Shown piece by piece: positions 1 to 7,853 of a stretch of DNA of 64,000 nucleotides. The stretch is from Usitatibacter palustris. GTDB taxonomy: Bacteria; Pseudomonadota; Gammaproteobacteria; Burkholderiales; Usitatibacteraceae. The position numbers were made by a program, and so were the translations under genes. The stretch is from the NCBI RefSeq assembly GCF_013003985.1, contig NZ_CP053073.1, positions 558,001 to 622,000 on the forward strand, given 5' to 3'. How positions within the stretch are numbered: the stretch's first letter is position 1; each line of letters begins with the position of its first letter. The notes under the pieces are model-generated. The model was given only the letters and a program-made list of their open reading frames with translations, was not told the DNA's origin and made no database searches.

Positions 1-307
1 CGACCATGTTCTTCTTGAAGTTGAAGATGATGACGATCTGCACGCTGCTCTCGCGAGCCGTCGAGCGGATCTGGTAGACCTGCGGGATGCTGTTGAGCGA
101 CTTCTCGATGCGATTGAGGATCTCGCGCTCGGCGGTCTCGGGCGAGGCGCCCGGATAAGGAAGGACCACCACCATCACCGGCTGGTCGACGTCCGGGATC
201 TGGTTCACCCGCAGCTTGGAAAGCGCGAGCATCCCCATGCACATCAGGGCGATGATGATGACGACCGTGGAAACCGGCCGGCTGATGGCGAAGTTGGAAA
301 GGACCAT
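1..307 (-). CDS. RND efflux permease, N-terminal part (cut by window edge)
   Basis: Inner-membrane proton-driven pump subunit of an RND (AcrB/HAE1-like) tripartite efflux system; only the first 102 residues are in the window. The protein begins MVLSNFAISRPVSTVV, has one hydrophobic helix at about residues 12-30, and then QIPDVDQPVMVVV and YPGASPETAE, the usual entry into the RND porter domain. Its start lies 3 nt after the stop of the adaptor gene on the same strand, so the two are surely cotranscribed. The substrate cannot be told from this part. Confidence 0.93.
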   Translation of the reverse strand, partial: MVLSNFAISRPVSTVVIIIALMCMGMLALSKLRVNQIPDVDQPVMVVVLPYPGASPETAEREILNRIEKSLNSIPQVYQIRSTARESSVQIVIIFNFKKNMV

Positions 308-310
308 GGC

Positions 311-1498
311 TTAGCTCTTCGGCTCGGCGGGGCTGTTGGTTTGGGTGGGCTTCGCCACGGGCGACGTGTTCTTCGCGGTCGCATCCGGCGTCGCCGCGCC
401 CGGCGAGGCGCTCGCCACCACGGCCTGGCCATCCTTGAGGAGCGCGGTCGGGTAGCGGATCACCTTGTCGCCCTCGGCGAGCCCGCCCTTCAGCGGGAAG
501 TCGCCGGTGCGCGGATCGCGCTCGCCTACCTTGATGTCGACCTTCTGCACCTTGTTGTCCTTCACGCGCCACGTCGAGGTCTTGTCCCCGTCGCGCACCA
601 CGGAAGTCGCGGGGAGCGTGAGGCTCGAGGTGGTATCCGTCTCGATGCGCCCTTCGCCGTAGAGACCGGCGAGCTTGGGTTGCTCCTTGCTGGTGAAGTC
701 CACGAGCACTTCGACCTGGCGCGTCGTGGCGTTGGCCGCCGGATTCACGCGCCGCACCTTGCCGGCGAATTCCTGGTCGCCGTAGCCGTTCACGCGGAAG
801 TTGACGCTCTGTCCGGCCTTCACGGCGCCGATCTGGTCGGCGGAGACGAGGCCCTCGAACCGCATGCTCGCCGGATCGATGACCTTCACGAGCTCCTTGC
901 CGATCTGCGTGGTGTCGCCCGCGGAGACCTTGCGGTCGCTCACGACGCCATCGAAGGGCGCGCGCACTTCGGTGCGGGCGAGCTGCTGGCGCGCGGCGAT
1001 CGCGCGGGCCTTGGCCGCTTCCGCGTCGCTCTGCGAATTGTTGCGCTTCACTTCGGCGTCATCGAGCGCCTGCGCCGAGGCCATGCCCGAAGTCCGAAGC
1101 GTCTTCATGCGGTCGTACGCGCGAACCGCCTGCTCGTGCGCCTGCACCGCGGAGCGGCTCGTGGATTCGGCCGAGGCGAGCGCATCGCGGATCGAGGTGT
1201 CGTCGAGCCGGACCAGGAGATCCCCCTTGCGGACCACGTCGCCGTTTTCCTTCAGCACCTGGAGCACCACGGCCGGCACTTCGGCGCGCAGGTCGGCGCG
1301 CCGTTCGGGCTGGACCGAGCCGGTGATCGACGGGCCGGAGGCCAGTGCCGTGTTCTTCACCGTGTGGACGTCTTCGGCGGAAAGGAGCAGCGGTTGTCCT
1401 GGAGCGGCCGGGGCGCCCTTTTGGGGGCCGGCGCCGGGGCCCTTGCCGCAGGCGGCGAGGGCGAGGACCAGGACAAGGGCGAGGGAATAGCGAACCAT
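311..1498 (-). CDS. RND efflux periplasmic adaptor (membrane fusion lipoprotein)
   Basis: Periplasmic adaptor (HlyD/AcrA family, 395 aa) that links the RND permease encoded next to it to an outer-membrane channel. The chosen ATG at 1498 gives a lipoprotein signal (MVRYSLALVLVLALAAC, lipobox LAAC); the reading frame is open further upstream but that part lacks any signal. After it come a lipoyl half-motif (AEVPAVVLQVLKENGDVVRKG), an alpha-helical hairpin rich in Ala/Gln, the second lipoyl half (VRAPFDGVVSDRKVSAGD) and beta-barrel segments. The C-terminal tail is low-complexity (Ala, Pro, Thr, Lys). It is the first gene of the operon; no outer-membrane factor gene is visible. Confidence 0.93.
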   Translation of the reverse strand: MVRYSLALVLVLALAACGKGPGAGPQKGAPAAPGQPLLLSAEDVHTVKNTALASGPSITGSVQPERRADLRAEVPAVVLQVLKENGDVVRKGDLLVRLDDTSIRDALASAESTSRSAVQAHEQAVRAYDRMKTLRTSGMASAQALDDAEVKRNNSQSDAEAAKARAIAARQQLARTEVRAPFDGVVSDRKVSAGDTTQIGKELVKVIDPASMRFEGLVSADQIGAVKAGQSVNFRVNGYGDQEFAGKVRRVNPAANATTRQVEVLVDFTSKEQPKLAGLYGEGRIETDTTSSLTLPATSVVRDGDKTSTWRVKDNKVQKVDIKVGERDPRTGDFPLKGGLAEGDKVIRYPTALLKDGQAVVASASPGAATPDATAKNTSPVAKPTQTNSPAEPKS

Positions 1499-1653
1499 GG
1501 GCAGACTTTCGGATGTTCTTGTAGGTGGCGAGAGCGTACGGGCGGGGCCCCCGGGGGGCGAGGCCGGTACGACGAATTGCAGGATTCGGGGGATGAATTG
1601 TAGGCCATTCGGACCAGCCGCCGCCCGCACGTCCCGGCGCGCCCGAAGTCAAC

Positions 1654-1673
1654 GCATTTAGTTACTTAAATGC
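1654..1673. promoter_or_regulatory. 20-bp palindrome between divergent efflux and fasciclin genes
   Basis: Perfect 7-bp inverted repeat GCATTTA-(6 nt)-TAAATGC in an otherwise GC-rich intergenic stretch between the divergently read RND adaptor and fasciclin genes. Size and position fit an operator for a dimeric repressor of the TetR kind that often controls RND operons, but no such regulator gene is adjacent. Inference only. Confidence 0.35.
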
Positions 1674-1734
1674 CTAGGAGAACCGCCCCGCACGGGCCAC
1701 TCTGGACACACACCTAGACTGTGAAGGACCACGC

Positions 1735-2154
1735 ATGAATGCCGCTGACAACGACGTCGTCGCGAATACTGCCGCCGTGGGCAAGTTTTCGAAGTTCTAC
1801 AACGCCATGAGAGCCGCCGGCCTGGTCGCCACCTACAAGGGCCCCGGCCCGTTCACGATCTTCGCGCCCACCGACGAGGCCTTCGACAAGCTTTTTCCCG
1901 ACGGCGCCCTCCACGCGCTGCTGAAGGATCGCCCCCGGCTCACCTCGATCATCAATAACCACGTGGTGAACGGGACCCTGCTCGCGAAGGACATCCAGAC
2001 CTCGGACGCGACCAGCGTGCAAGGCGACACCCTGGCCCTCGCGGCCAATGACGATGGCTTCACCGTCAACGGCGCGAAAGCAAGCTTCCAGGAGATCGAG
2101 TCGACCAATGGCGTCGTGCACGCCATCGACACGATCATGATGCCCAAGGCGTGA
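1735..2154 (+). CDS. Fasciclin (FAS1) domain protein
   Basis: Single FAS1 domain protein of 139 aa, a family usually linked to adhesion or surface interaction. FAS1 landmarks are visible: FSKFYNAMRAAGLVATYKG near the start, FTIFAPTDEAFDKL (H1 box) at about 39-52, NNHVVNGTL in the middle and the C-terminal TNGVVHAIDTIMMP (H2 box). The start ATG has a GAAGGA ribosome site 8 nt upstream. Unlike most bacterial FAS1 proteins it has no obvious signal peptide, so it may be cytoplasmic or exported by an unrecognised route. It converges with the small regulator gene downstream. Confidence 0.88.
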   Translation: MNAADNDVVANTAAVGKFSKFYNAMRAAGLVATYKGPGPFTIFAPTDEAFDKLFPDGALHALLKDRPRLTSIINNHVVNGTLLAKDIQTSDATSVQGDTLALAANDDGFTVNGAKASFQEIESTNGVVHAIDTIMMPKA

Positions 2155-2169
2155 AGTAGCGCCTTCGCG

Positions 2170-2502
2170 TTACTGCACGGCCGAGGCGGCCTCCGGCACC
2201 CGCCCCGCCGGACGCGGATCGCGCGCCTCGTCGAAGCGGTCGATGGCCTCGAACATCTCGGTGCACAGCGATTCGAGCCCGCGCCCGGCCTCCGTGGGTT
2301 CCATGCGGCCATAGCGCGCCTGCATGACGGGGGACCCCACCGTTTCCGAAAGCTTGCGCAGCAGGCCGGATACCGTGGGTTGTGCGAGGGAGAGCTCTTC
2401 GGCGGCGCGCGTGACGCTGCCCAGTCGCAGGCAAGCCTCGAAGGCGATCAGCTGGGGAAGGAATCCGTGGCGGAAGTAGCGTCGATAACGCGGGCGGGAC
2501 AT
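2170..2502 (-). CDS. LysR-type DNA-binding protein without effector domain
   Basis: 110-aa protein that consists almost only of a LysR-type winged helix-turn-helix: LIAFEACLRLGSVTRAAEEL followed by SLAQPTVSGLLRKLSETVG. About 40 further residues follow, with no periplasmic-binding-like effector domain, so it is about a third of normal LysR length. The ATG at 2502 was chosen because GGAG lies 8 nt upstream. It is the only gene between the riboswitch at 2511-2636 and the convergent fasciclin gene, and hence the apparent target of that switch. It may be a natural HTH-only regulator or a remnant. Confidence 0.75.
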   Translation of the reverse strand: MSRPRYRRYFRHGFLPQLIAFEACLRLGSVTRAAEELSLAQPTVSGLLRKLSETVGSPVMQARYGRMEPTEAGRGLESLCTEMFEAIDRFDEARDPRPAGRVPEAASAVQ

Positions 2503-2510
2503 TGGCGTCG

Positions 2511-2640
2511 CTCCAAAAGGTACGTTAGCCAAAGGTCTCGCTAACGAACCGGGCGACATGCCCAGCTAGCCGACCGTGCCGGAGCCCACCGGGCCCGAAT
2601 TGACGACACGACCGCTAAAGCTACTCCCCTTTGAAGGGAT
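2511..2640 (-). promoter_or_regulatory. yybP-ykoY (manganese) riboswitch
   Basis: Reading the minus strand, the hallmarks of the yybP-ykoY Mn2+ aptamer appear in order: AGGGGAGUAG (2630-2621), CGUCAAUUCG (2605-2596), CGGCACGGUCGGC, and a GUUAG/CUAAC stem (2546-2523) closing the conserved CGAGACCUUUGG loop. The outer stem pairs CUUCAAAGG (2636-2628) with CCUUUUGGAG (2520-2511, one bulge). The last four bases, GGAG, are the Shine-Dalgarno of the LysR-like gene at 2502. Metal binding, which should stabilise the aptamer, would therefore be expected to hide the ribosome site. Family membership is recognised by motif; covariance scoring was not possible. Confidence 0.85.
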
Positions 2641-2716
2641 GGCGCCCCGCTTTCGCGGAACACACGCTGCTTTTTAACTGACCTGGCCGGGGAACGCAAG
2701 TTCCCGGGACGCAGGT

Positions 2717-2749
2717 ATTGCGAAACGCAATATCATTGCGAAACACAAT
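2717..2749. promoter_or_regulatory. Tandem 15-bp palindromic repeats upstream of terC-usp
   Basis: Two near-identical palindromes, ATTGCGAAACGCAAT (2717-2731) and ATTGCGAAACACAAT (2735-2749), separated by 3 nt (18-bp period), lie 56 bp before the TerC-UspA start. The TTGCG-AAA-CGCAA form resembles operators of IclR-type regulators. The regulator is not identified; the role is inferred from symmetry, repetition and position. Confidence 0.45.
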
Positions 2750-2805
2750 GGCTGCATCGCGTTTCTCGATCCGGCCCCGGTAACGCGCCCCGGAGAATCT
2801 GCCGC

Positions 2806-4074
2806 ATGGACATCTTCTCGACGCAGTTCCTTTCCTCGCTCGTTGCGATCGTCATCATCGACCTCATGCTCGCGGGCGACAACGCGATCGTGATCGCCCT
2901 CGCGGCGCGCAACGTTCCCGCCCACCTGCAGAAGAAAGTGATCGGCTGGGGTACCGTCGGCGCCGTCGCCGTGCGCAGCGCCATGACGCTCGTCGTCGTG
3001 TGGCTGCTGCAGATACCGGGCCTCATGCTCGTCGGCGGGCTCCTGCTGATCTGGATCGCCTACAAGCTGCTGCTGCCCGACGAAGGCGAAGGGGCCCACG
3101 GGGAGGCGGTGAAGCCGACCAGCTTCTGGGCGGCCATGCGCACCATCATCATTGCCGACGCGGTGATGGGCCTGGACAACGTGCTCGCGGTCGCGGGCGC
3201 GGCGCACGGCAGCTACGTGCTCGTGGTGCTGGGCCTGCTCATCAGCATCCCGATCGTGGTGTGGGGCTCGCAGTGGCTGCTCAAGTGGGTCGAGCGCTAT
3301 CCGATCATCGTCTACATCGGCGCGGGCGTGCTCGCCCTGACCGCCGTGAAGATGATCCTCGCCGAGCCGGTGATCAAGGAATCGTTCGTCAGCAGCGAGC
3401 CCTTCCTCATCGCGTTCATCTACCTGGCGACGATCGGCGGCGTGCTCCTGGGCGGCTTCATCCACAACCACCGCCACCTCGAATCCCGCATCACGGCGCG
3501 CATCGCCGCGTTGAAGGCGCGTCCGCCCGAAGACTCTGGTTCGAACTCCACGAAAGGAAATGAGATGAAGAAGATCCTGGTTCCCGTGGGCGATGCCCGC
3601 AACACCGACTTCGCGATCCGGCGCGTGATCAACGAGTTCATGAACGATCCGGCGATGGAGGTGCACTTGCTCAACGTCCAGATGCCGCTGTCGCGCCACG
3701 TCTCGCAGTTCGTGCGCCAGAAGAATCGCGACGACTTCCACCGCGAGCGCGCGGAGATCGCGCTCGTCCCGGCGAGGAAGCTCCTGCAGCAGCACAGCAT
3801 CCCCTTCACCGAGCACATCCGCCTGGGCGACCGCGCGCAGACGATCGCCGACGAGGCCAAGCGCCTGCAATGCGACCACATCGTCATGAGCACCGCGCGC
3901 AAGAATTCGCTCACGCGCATGCTCGAGAGCTCGACCACCAACCGCGTGCTCGAGCTCACCACCATTCCCGTGGAGCTCGTCGCCGGCGACGAGATCTCGA
4001 AGCTCGAGAAGTTCGGCGTGCCCGCGGGCATCGGTACCGCACTCGCGCTCCTCGTGGCCGCCGCCGTCGACTGA
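2806..4074 (+). CDS. TerC-family membrane protein fused to a UspA domain
   Basis: 422-aa two-part protein. Residues 1-240 are a TerC/YjbE-type integral membrane domain with about seven helices; acidic membrane motifs LMLAGDNAIVIA (about 20-31) and ADAVMGLDNVLAVAG (about 115-130) are typical of TerC Mn2+/metal exporters. A short hydrophilic linker leads to MKKILVPVGDARNTDFAIRR at about 253, a universal-stress-protein (UspA) domain ending near residue 395, followed by a short hydrophobic C-terminal stretch. Inside the frame, at 3565, an ATG preceded by GGAAATGAG could start the UspA part alone. The main start has GGAG upstream. It converges 8 bp from creD. Confidence 0.9.
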   Translation: MDIFSTQFLSSLVAIVIIDLMLAGDNAIVIALAARNVPAHLQKKVIGWGTVGAVAVRSAMTLVVVWLLQIPGLMLVGGLLLIWIAYKLLLPDEGEGAHGEAVKPTSFWAAMRTIIIADAVMGLDNVLAVAGAAHGSYVLVVLGLLISIPIVVWGSQWLLKWVERYPIIVYIGAGVLALTAVKMILAEPVIKESFVSSEPFLIAFIYLATIGGVLLGGFIHNHRHLESRITARIAALKARPPEDSGSNSTKGNEMKKILVPVGDARNTDFAIRRVINEFMNDPAMEVHLLNVQMPLSRHVSQFVRQKNRDDFHRERAEIALVPARKLLQQHSIPFTEHIRLGDRAQTIADEAKRLQCDHIVMSTARKNSLTRMLESSTTNRVLELTTIPVELVAGDEISKLEKFGVPAGIGTALALLVAAAVD

Positions 4075-4082
4075 CAAGGGCA

Positions 4083-5444
4083 TCATGGCGCCACGGTAGC
4101 TCCGGCGGTGGGTGCACGCAGGCGCGCCGCCAGCATTCCCCAATCCAGGCGGCGCGTGGCGAGCATGCCGACGGCGAGGACACCGAAGACCAGCAGCGAG
4201 CCTGCAAGCAGCGCGTGGTCTTCGCTTCGCAGCAGGCCGAAGAGCGCGCCGTAGAGCGTCACGAAGAGGCCGAAGAACACACCGGTGCGGCCCCACATAC
4301 CCAGCGGATGGCGCAGGTAAAAAGTGAGCAACGCCACGCACGCGGTCGCCGCCGAGAGATACGCGAGCTCGAAGGCAATGTGTTCGGCAAGCGCGATGAG
4401 CAGCAGGAAGAAGATCGCGAGCGCGCTTCCCACCAGCGCGTACTGCACGAGGTGCAGCCGCACGCCGGCGATGGCTTCGGCGAGCGCGAGTCCCGCGAAG
4501 GTGAAGAGCACGAACAGGAACCCGTACTCGGTCGCGCGGTACGAAAGGCTGTAGACGTTCACGGGATCGGCAAGCGCGAAGCCCGCGAAACGCTCGGCGA
4601 AGCGGAGCTTGCCGTTCTCGAAGGTCGGCTGCCAGGTCGGGCGCCCGCCCGTGGCGAAGTGCGTCGTCTTCCACGCCGCTTCGAAGCCCTCGGCGGTGAC
4701 GCGCCTTTCATCGGGAGCAAACGCGCCGATGAACGAGGGATGCGGCCAATCCGACGTGAGACGCAGGGTCGTCGCGTCGCCAACCGGCGCGACGTTGAGG
4801 CTCTTCGTGCCATAGAGATCGAGCGAGAAGCGGAACGAGACCGGCTCGGCCGTGCGCGCCTTCTCGTAGTCACCGAGTTTCGATTCCAGCGAGAAATGCG
4901 TTTCGCTTGGGACGAACGTCTTCGTGCCCTCACCCCACGTCAACGGTGTCACGTTGCGCAGTCCACGCGCGTCGCTGGTCAGGAACATCACGGAGGCGGC
5001 AGTCCAGGTTCGGGAGACCGAACCCTCCTGCAATGGCTTCGCCGGCCATTCGAACTCGCCGGCGAAGGCGAGCGAAGCGCGATACAGCCGGATCGGGTAG
5101 ATGCCGCGATGCAGCGTCTCGACGGGAACGCGGCCGGTGATTGCCAGCGTTCGCGGCGGGAAGTAATGGGTGGCGCAATCGCGCGTCACGGGCTCCCTGA
5201 GCGTGTGGTCCTTGCCGTCGCGCTTCACGAGGCGCTCGACCACGACGGTCTCCTCGCATTGCAGCGCGAGCAACGGCCCGACAACCGTCTGCAGGCTGCT
5301 CGACTCGCGCGCGAACTCGGTGGCGACGCTGGTGGCGCGCGCTTGCCGCTCCGAGACCTTGTTGCCCACGAGGGCGAGGGGAAGGAGCACCGCCAGCGCC
5401 ACCGCGCCGATGGTCACTGCGCGCGCCAGAAGGGGAAATCGCAT
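4083..5444 (-). CDS. creD: CreD family inner-membrane protein
   Basis: 453-aa member of the CreD family (cell envelope integrity/colicin E2 tolerance). One N-terminal helix (about 9-28) is followed by a large periplasmic part containing the family-typical MRFPLLARAV start, HRGIYPIRLYRASLAFAGEF and WPHPSFIGAFAPDERRVTAEGF. Five or six membrane helices occupy the last third, beginning at SYRATEYGFLFVLFTFAGLA. Length is typical. No creBC two-component genes are next to it, so regulation by CreBC cannot be assumed. It converges with the TerC-UspA gene 8 bp away. Confidence 0.93.
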   Translation of the reverse strand: MRFPLLARAVTIGAVALAVLLPLALVGNKVSERQARATSVATEFARESSSLQTVVGPLLALQCEETVVVERLVKRDGKDHTLREPVTRDCATHYFPPRTLAITGRVPVETLHRGIYPIRLYRASLAFAGEFEWPAKPLQEGSVSRTWTAASVMFLTSDARGLRNVTPLTWGEGTKTFVPSETHFSLESKLGDYEKARTAEPVSFRFSLDLYGTKSLNVAPVGDATTLRLTSDWPHPSFIGAFAPDERRVTAEGFEAAWKTTHFATGGRPTWQPTFENGKLRFAERFAGFALADPVNVYSLSYRATEYGFLFVLFTFAGLALAEAIAGVRLHLVQYALVGSALAIFFLLLIALAEHIAFELAYLSAATACVALLTFYLRHPLGMWGRTGVFFGLFVTLYGALFGLLRSEDHALLAGSLLVFGVLAVGMLATRRLDWGMLAARLRAPTAGATVAP

Positions 5445-5605
5445 GTTCGCCTCGCCTTTGGAATGTCGAAGGAGGCCACGCTAGACCCCGAAGCTGGCGC
5501 GCAAGGGGAGCGACTATGGCGCAATCATGACAATCGGGCGCGGCATTCATCGTTCCGTCATGTTTCTGCAATGGCTGCGACAACTGGATGGCGTGCAATG
5601 GCGCA

Positions 5606-6319
5606 ATGCTCACGCTTCCTCGCGACAACCCCGCGCCCTTCAGCCTCGACGCGGGCGTCATCTCCAACATCCTCCGGCACGCCCGGCCCCTCGGACATCA
5701 CGAGGATCCCGCGACGCTGAACCTGGGTTTCGGATTCCTCTACTACGGCCTCGTGCGCACGCTGCGCCCGAAGCACATCGTCGTGATCGGCTCGGGCTTC
5801 GGCTTCAGCGTGGTGTGCCTCGCGCTGGGGCTCAAGGACAACGGCCGCGGCCAGCTCTCCTTCGTCGATCCGTCGTACTCGTTCGTGAAGGATGGGTTGC
5901 TGCGCACGGTGGGCGGCACCGCGCAGTGGAGCGAGCCCGATCGGGTGCGCCAGCACTACGGCCGCTTCGGCGTGGAGGACTGGGTCACGCACTACAAGAT
6001 GACCAGCGAGCAGTTCTTCAACGCGTACCCCGATCATGGCCTGCCTTCGATCGGCCTCGCTTTCATCGACGGCAATCATTCGTACGACGACGTCCGCCAC
6101 GACTTCCTCGCCGCGCTGCGCCACTCGAGCCGCGATGCCTACATGCTGCTTCACGACACGAACATCTACGTGCGGGAGCTGGTGCGCCACGCGGGAGTGA
6201 AGCGCTGGTTGAAGCGCGTGGGCGCCGACCGCAAGGCCTTCGAGATCGTCGATTTCCCCTTTGCCTCGGGCGTGGCGCTGGTGCGAGTGCTATGCGACGA
6301 CTGGCAGCCCGCGGATTGA
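5606..6319 (+). CDS. Class I SAM-dependent methyltransferase
   Basis: About 237 aa with the Methyltransf_24-like Rossmann fold. Motif I appears as HIVVIGSGFGFSVVCLALGL, an acidic motif as LSFVDPSYSFVKDG, and the later LAFIDGNHSYDDVRHDF and YMLLHDTNIYVRE are characteristic of this class (FIDGNHSYDDV). The substrate is unknown. An ATG at 5588 in the same frame would add six residues; neither start has a clear ribosome site. Its stop overlaps the start region of the decarboxylase-like gene, so the two are probably translationally coupled, hinting at a lipid or head-group substrate. Confidence 0.82.
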   Translation: MLTLPRDNPAPFSLDAGVISNILRHARPLGHHEDPATLNLGFGFLYYGLVRTLRPKHIVVIGSGFGFSVVCLALGLKDNGRGQLSFVDPSYSFVKDGLLRTVGGTAQWSEPDRVRQHYGRFGVEDWVTHYKMTSEQFFNAYPDHGLPSIGLAFIDGNHSYDDVRHDFLAALRHSSRDAYMLLHDTNIYVRELVRHAGVKRWLKRVGADRKAFEIVDFPFASGVALVRVLCDDWQPAD

Positions 6320-6999
6320 TGGCCGTCGCGCTGCTCGCGGCGCTTTGCCTTGCGGCCTTCCTGTTCTGGCGTCACTACTGGTTCTTCCGCGATCCGCAGC
6401 GCACGCCGCCGGCGGAAATCGGGCTGGTGAGCCCGGCCGACGGCACCGTCGTCTACGTGAAGGATGTCGCCCCCGGGGCCGACGTGGTGTCGATCAAGCA
6501 GGGCCTCAGTGCGACCGTGAAGGACATCACGCGCGAAGACTCGTCGCAGCGCAAGATCGTGATCGGCATCTTCATGAGCCCGTTCGATGTGCACTACAAC
6601 CGCGCGCCGCTCTCCGGGAAGGTCGCCTTCGTGCGCCGACATCCGGCGATCGGCAGCAACGTGAGCATGACCGCGATGCACTGGCGCAGCATGCTCGGCA
6701 TCGAGCCGCGCTACTCGGGAAGCACGCACATCGTGCAGAACGAGCGCGCGGTCACGCGAATCGAGGCTGAATATCGCGGCGGCGAGCTGCCGCTGTACGT
6801 CGTGCAGATCGGCGCCCTCACCGTGAACGGGATCGACAGCTACTTCGCGCCGGGAACAAATGTGGAGCGGGGAGCCACGTTCGGGATGATTCGCGTGGGT
6901 TCGCAGGTCGACCTCGTCGTGCCCTGGCGCGAGGGTTTCGAGGTGCGCGTGAAGCCCGGTGACCGGGTCACGGCGGGGGAATCCATCCTGCTTCGATAG
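6292..6999 (+). CDS. Phosphatidylserine decarboxylase-like protein (short form)
   Basis: 235-aa pyruvoyl-enzyme family protein. It has one N-terminal membrane helix (MRRLAARGLMAVALLAALCL), then GLVSPADGTVVYV, the metal/substrate loop FMSPFDVHYNRAP, and the self-cleavage context FGMIRVGSQVDLVVP with G203-S204. Cleavage before the serine would give the pyruvoyl group. The length matches short archaetidylserine/phosphatidylserine decarboxylases rather than the 280-300 aa E. coli type. An alternative ATG at 6319 overlaps the methyltransferase stop (TGATG). The likely role is head-group decarboxylation of a membrane phospholipid; the exact lipid is not shown. Confidence 0.88.
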   Translation: MRRLAARGLMAVALLAALCLAAFLFWRHYWFFRDPQRTPPAEIGLVSPADGTVVYVKDVAPGADVVSIKQGLSATVKDITREDSSQRKIVIGIFMSPFDVHYNRAPLSGKVAFVRRHPAIGSNVSMTAMHWRSMLGIEPRYSGSTHIVQNERAVTRIEAEYRGGELPLYVVQIGALTVNGIDSYFAPGTNVERGATFGMIRVGSQVDLVVPWREGFEVRVKPGDRVTAGESILLR

Positions 7000-7095
7000 G
7001 CGGGCGCCGGCTGCTATTTTTTTGGGCAGCGTGGGCACGGCTGCCGGTTCACGGCTACCATCGTGACCATTACGTTACGGCCTCGAGAAAGACTC

Positions 7096-7275
7096 ATGGC
7101 GAAACCGAACTACGCGTTCCAGAAACGCCAGCGAGAGCTGGCCAAGAAGCAGAAGAAGGAAGCCAAGAAGCAGCAGAAGGCGGCGGAGAACCAATCCGCG
7201 GTCCCCGAGGGAACGGACGACGCCGCCGAGGCGACGCCCCCGGCCGACGAACCGGCCGATCCTCCCAAGCCCTAG
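7096..7275 (+). CDS. Small Lys/Gln-rich conserved protein
   Basis: 59-aa protein. The first half is strongly basic and helical (MAKPNYAFQKRQRELAKKQK then repeated KK/KQ), the second half acidic and proline-rich (TPPADEPADPPKP). Similar small basic proteins starting MAKPNYAFQKRQRELAKK are common in betaproteobacteria, and none has a known function to my knowledge. The start was chosen at the conserved MAKPNY; GAGAAAGA lies just upstream. It stands alone between a decarboxylase-like gene and a convergent response regulator. Confidence 0.78.
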   Translation: MAKPNYAFQKRQRELAKKQKKEAKKQQKAAENQSAVPEGTDDAAEATPPADEPADPPKP

Positions 7276-7310
7276 CCCGCTCCAGTTTCGCGGTTGCCGC
7301 CCTGGGCGAG

Positions 7311-7853
7311 CTACTTCACGCCCAGCACCAGGTTCACCGCGTCCACCAGACCACTCAGCTTGAACGGCTTGCTCACGTAGCCGTCGGCGCCTGCGACCAG
7401 GCCTTCGGCCACGTCGGCCGGTGTCGCCAGGCCCGTCACCATGATCACGGGCAACGCGTTCAATTGCGGATGCGCCCGGATCGCCTGCAGGATGGTGAGG
7501 CCGTTTGCGTCGGGCAGCTCGCGATCGAGCAGCAGGACGTCGATCTCCCCGCCCCGCCGCAGCGCCGCGTTGATTTCCGCCTTGGTCGTGGCCCAGCGCA
7601 CCTCGAAACCGTACGTCATCAGTACATCGATGAGGAGCTGGCCGAGGTCGGGATCATCCTCGATCACCTGCACCACGTACTGCGTTCCGTTCTTGCGGGC
7701 GAGGCGCACCGGCGATTGCTTGGTGAAGCTCACCATGAAGCCGCGGCTCGCGAGTGTGGCCGTGCCGACGACGGCTTCGCTCTCGGCCTGCGCGACTTGT
7801 GCTGGCGACGGCGCGGGCGTGCCGACGCTGATCAGCGTGAAGTCTTCGGTCAC
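7311..7853 (-). CDS. Response regulator with C-terminal receiver domain
   Basis: 180-aa protein: about 50 residues of unassigned N-terminus, then a CheY-like receiver domain (VQVIEDDPDLGQLLIDVLMT with the acidic pair, DVLLLDREL with the phospho-acceptor Asp, PVIMVTGLA with the switch Thr, and GYVSKPFKL with the conserved Lys). There is no output domain, so it probably signals by protein-protein contact. It starts with GTG at 7853, overlapping the upstream stop by 4 nt (GTGA), so it is coupled to the secreted-protein gene before it. No histidine kinase is adjacent. Confidence 0.88.
   Translation of the reverse strand: MTEDFTLISVGTPAPSPAQVAQAESEAVVGTATLASRGFMVSFTKQSPVRLARKNGTQYVVQVIEDDPDLGQLLIDVLMTYGFEVRWATTKAEINAALRRGGEIDVLLLDRELPDANGLTILQAIRAHPQLNALPVIMVTGLATPADVAEGLVAGADGYVSKPFKLSGLVDAVNLVLGVK

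Noticed and set aside
341..1603. 420-aa open frame opposite the RND adaptor gene
   Set aside because: His/Arg/Gly-rich composition typical of the antisense of a high-GC gene; the other strand encodes a clear HlyD-family lipoprotein.
2641..2805. A second riboswitch on the plus strand before terC
   Set aside because: No GGGGAGUAG or GAGACC motifs on that strand; only the tandem palindromes stand out.
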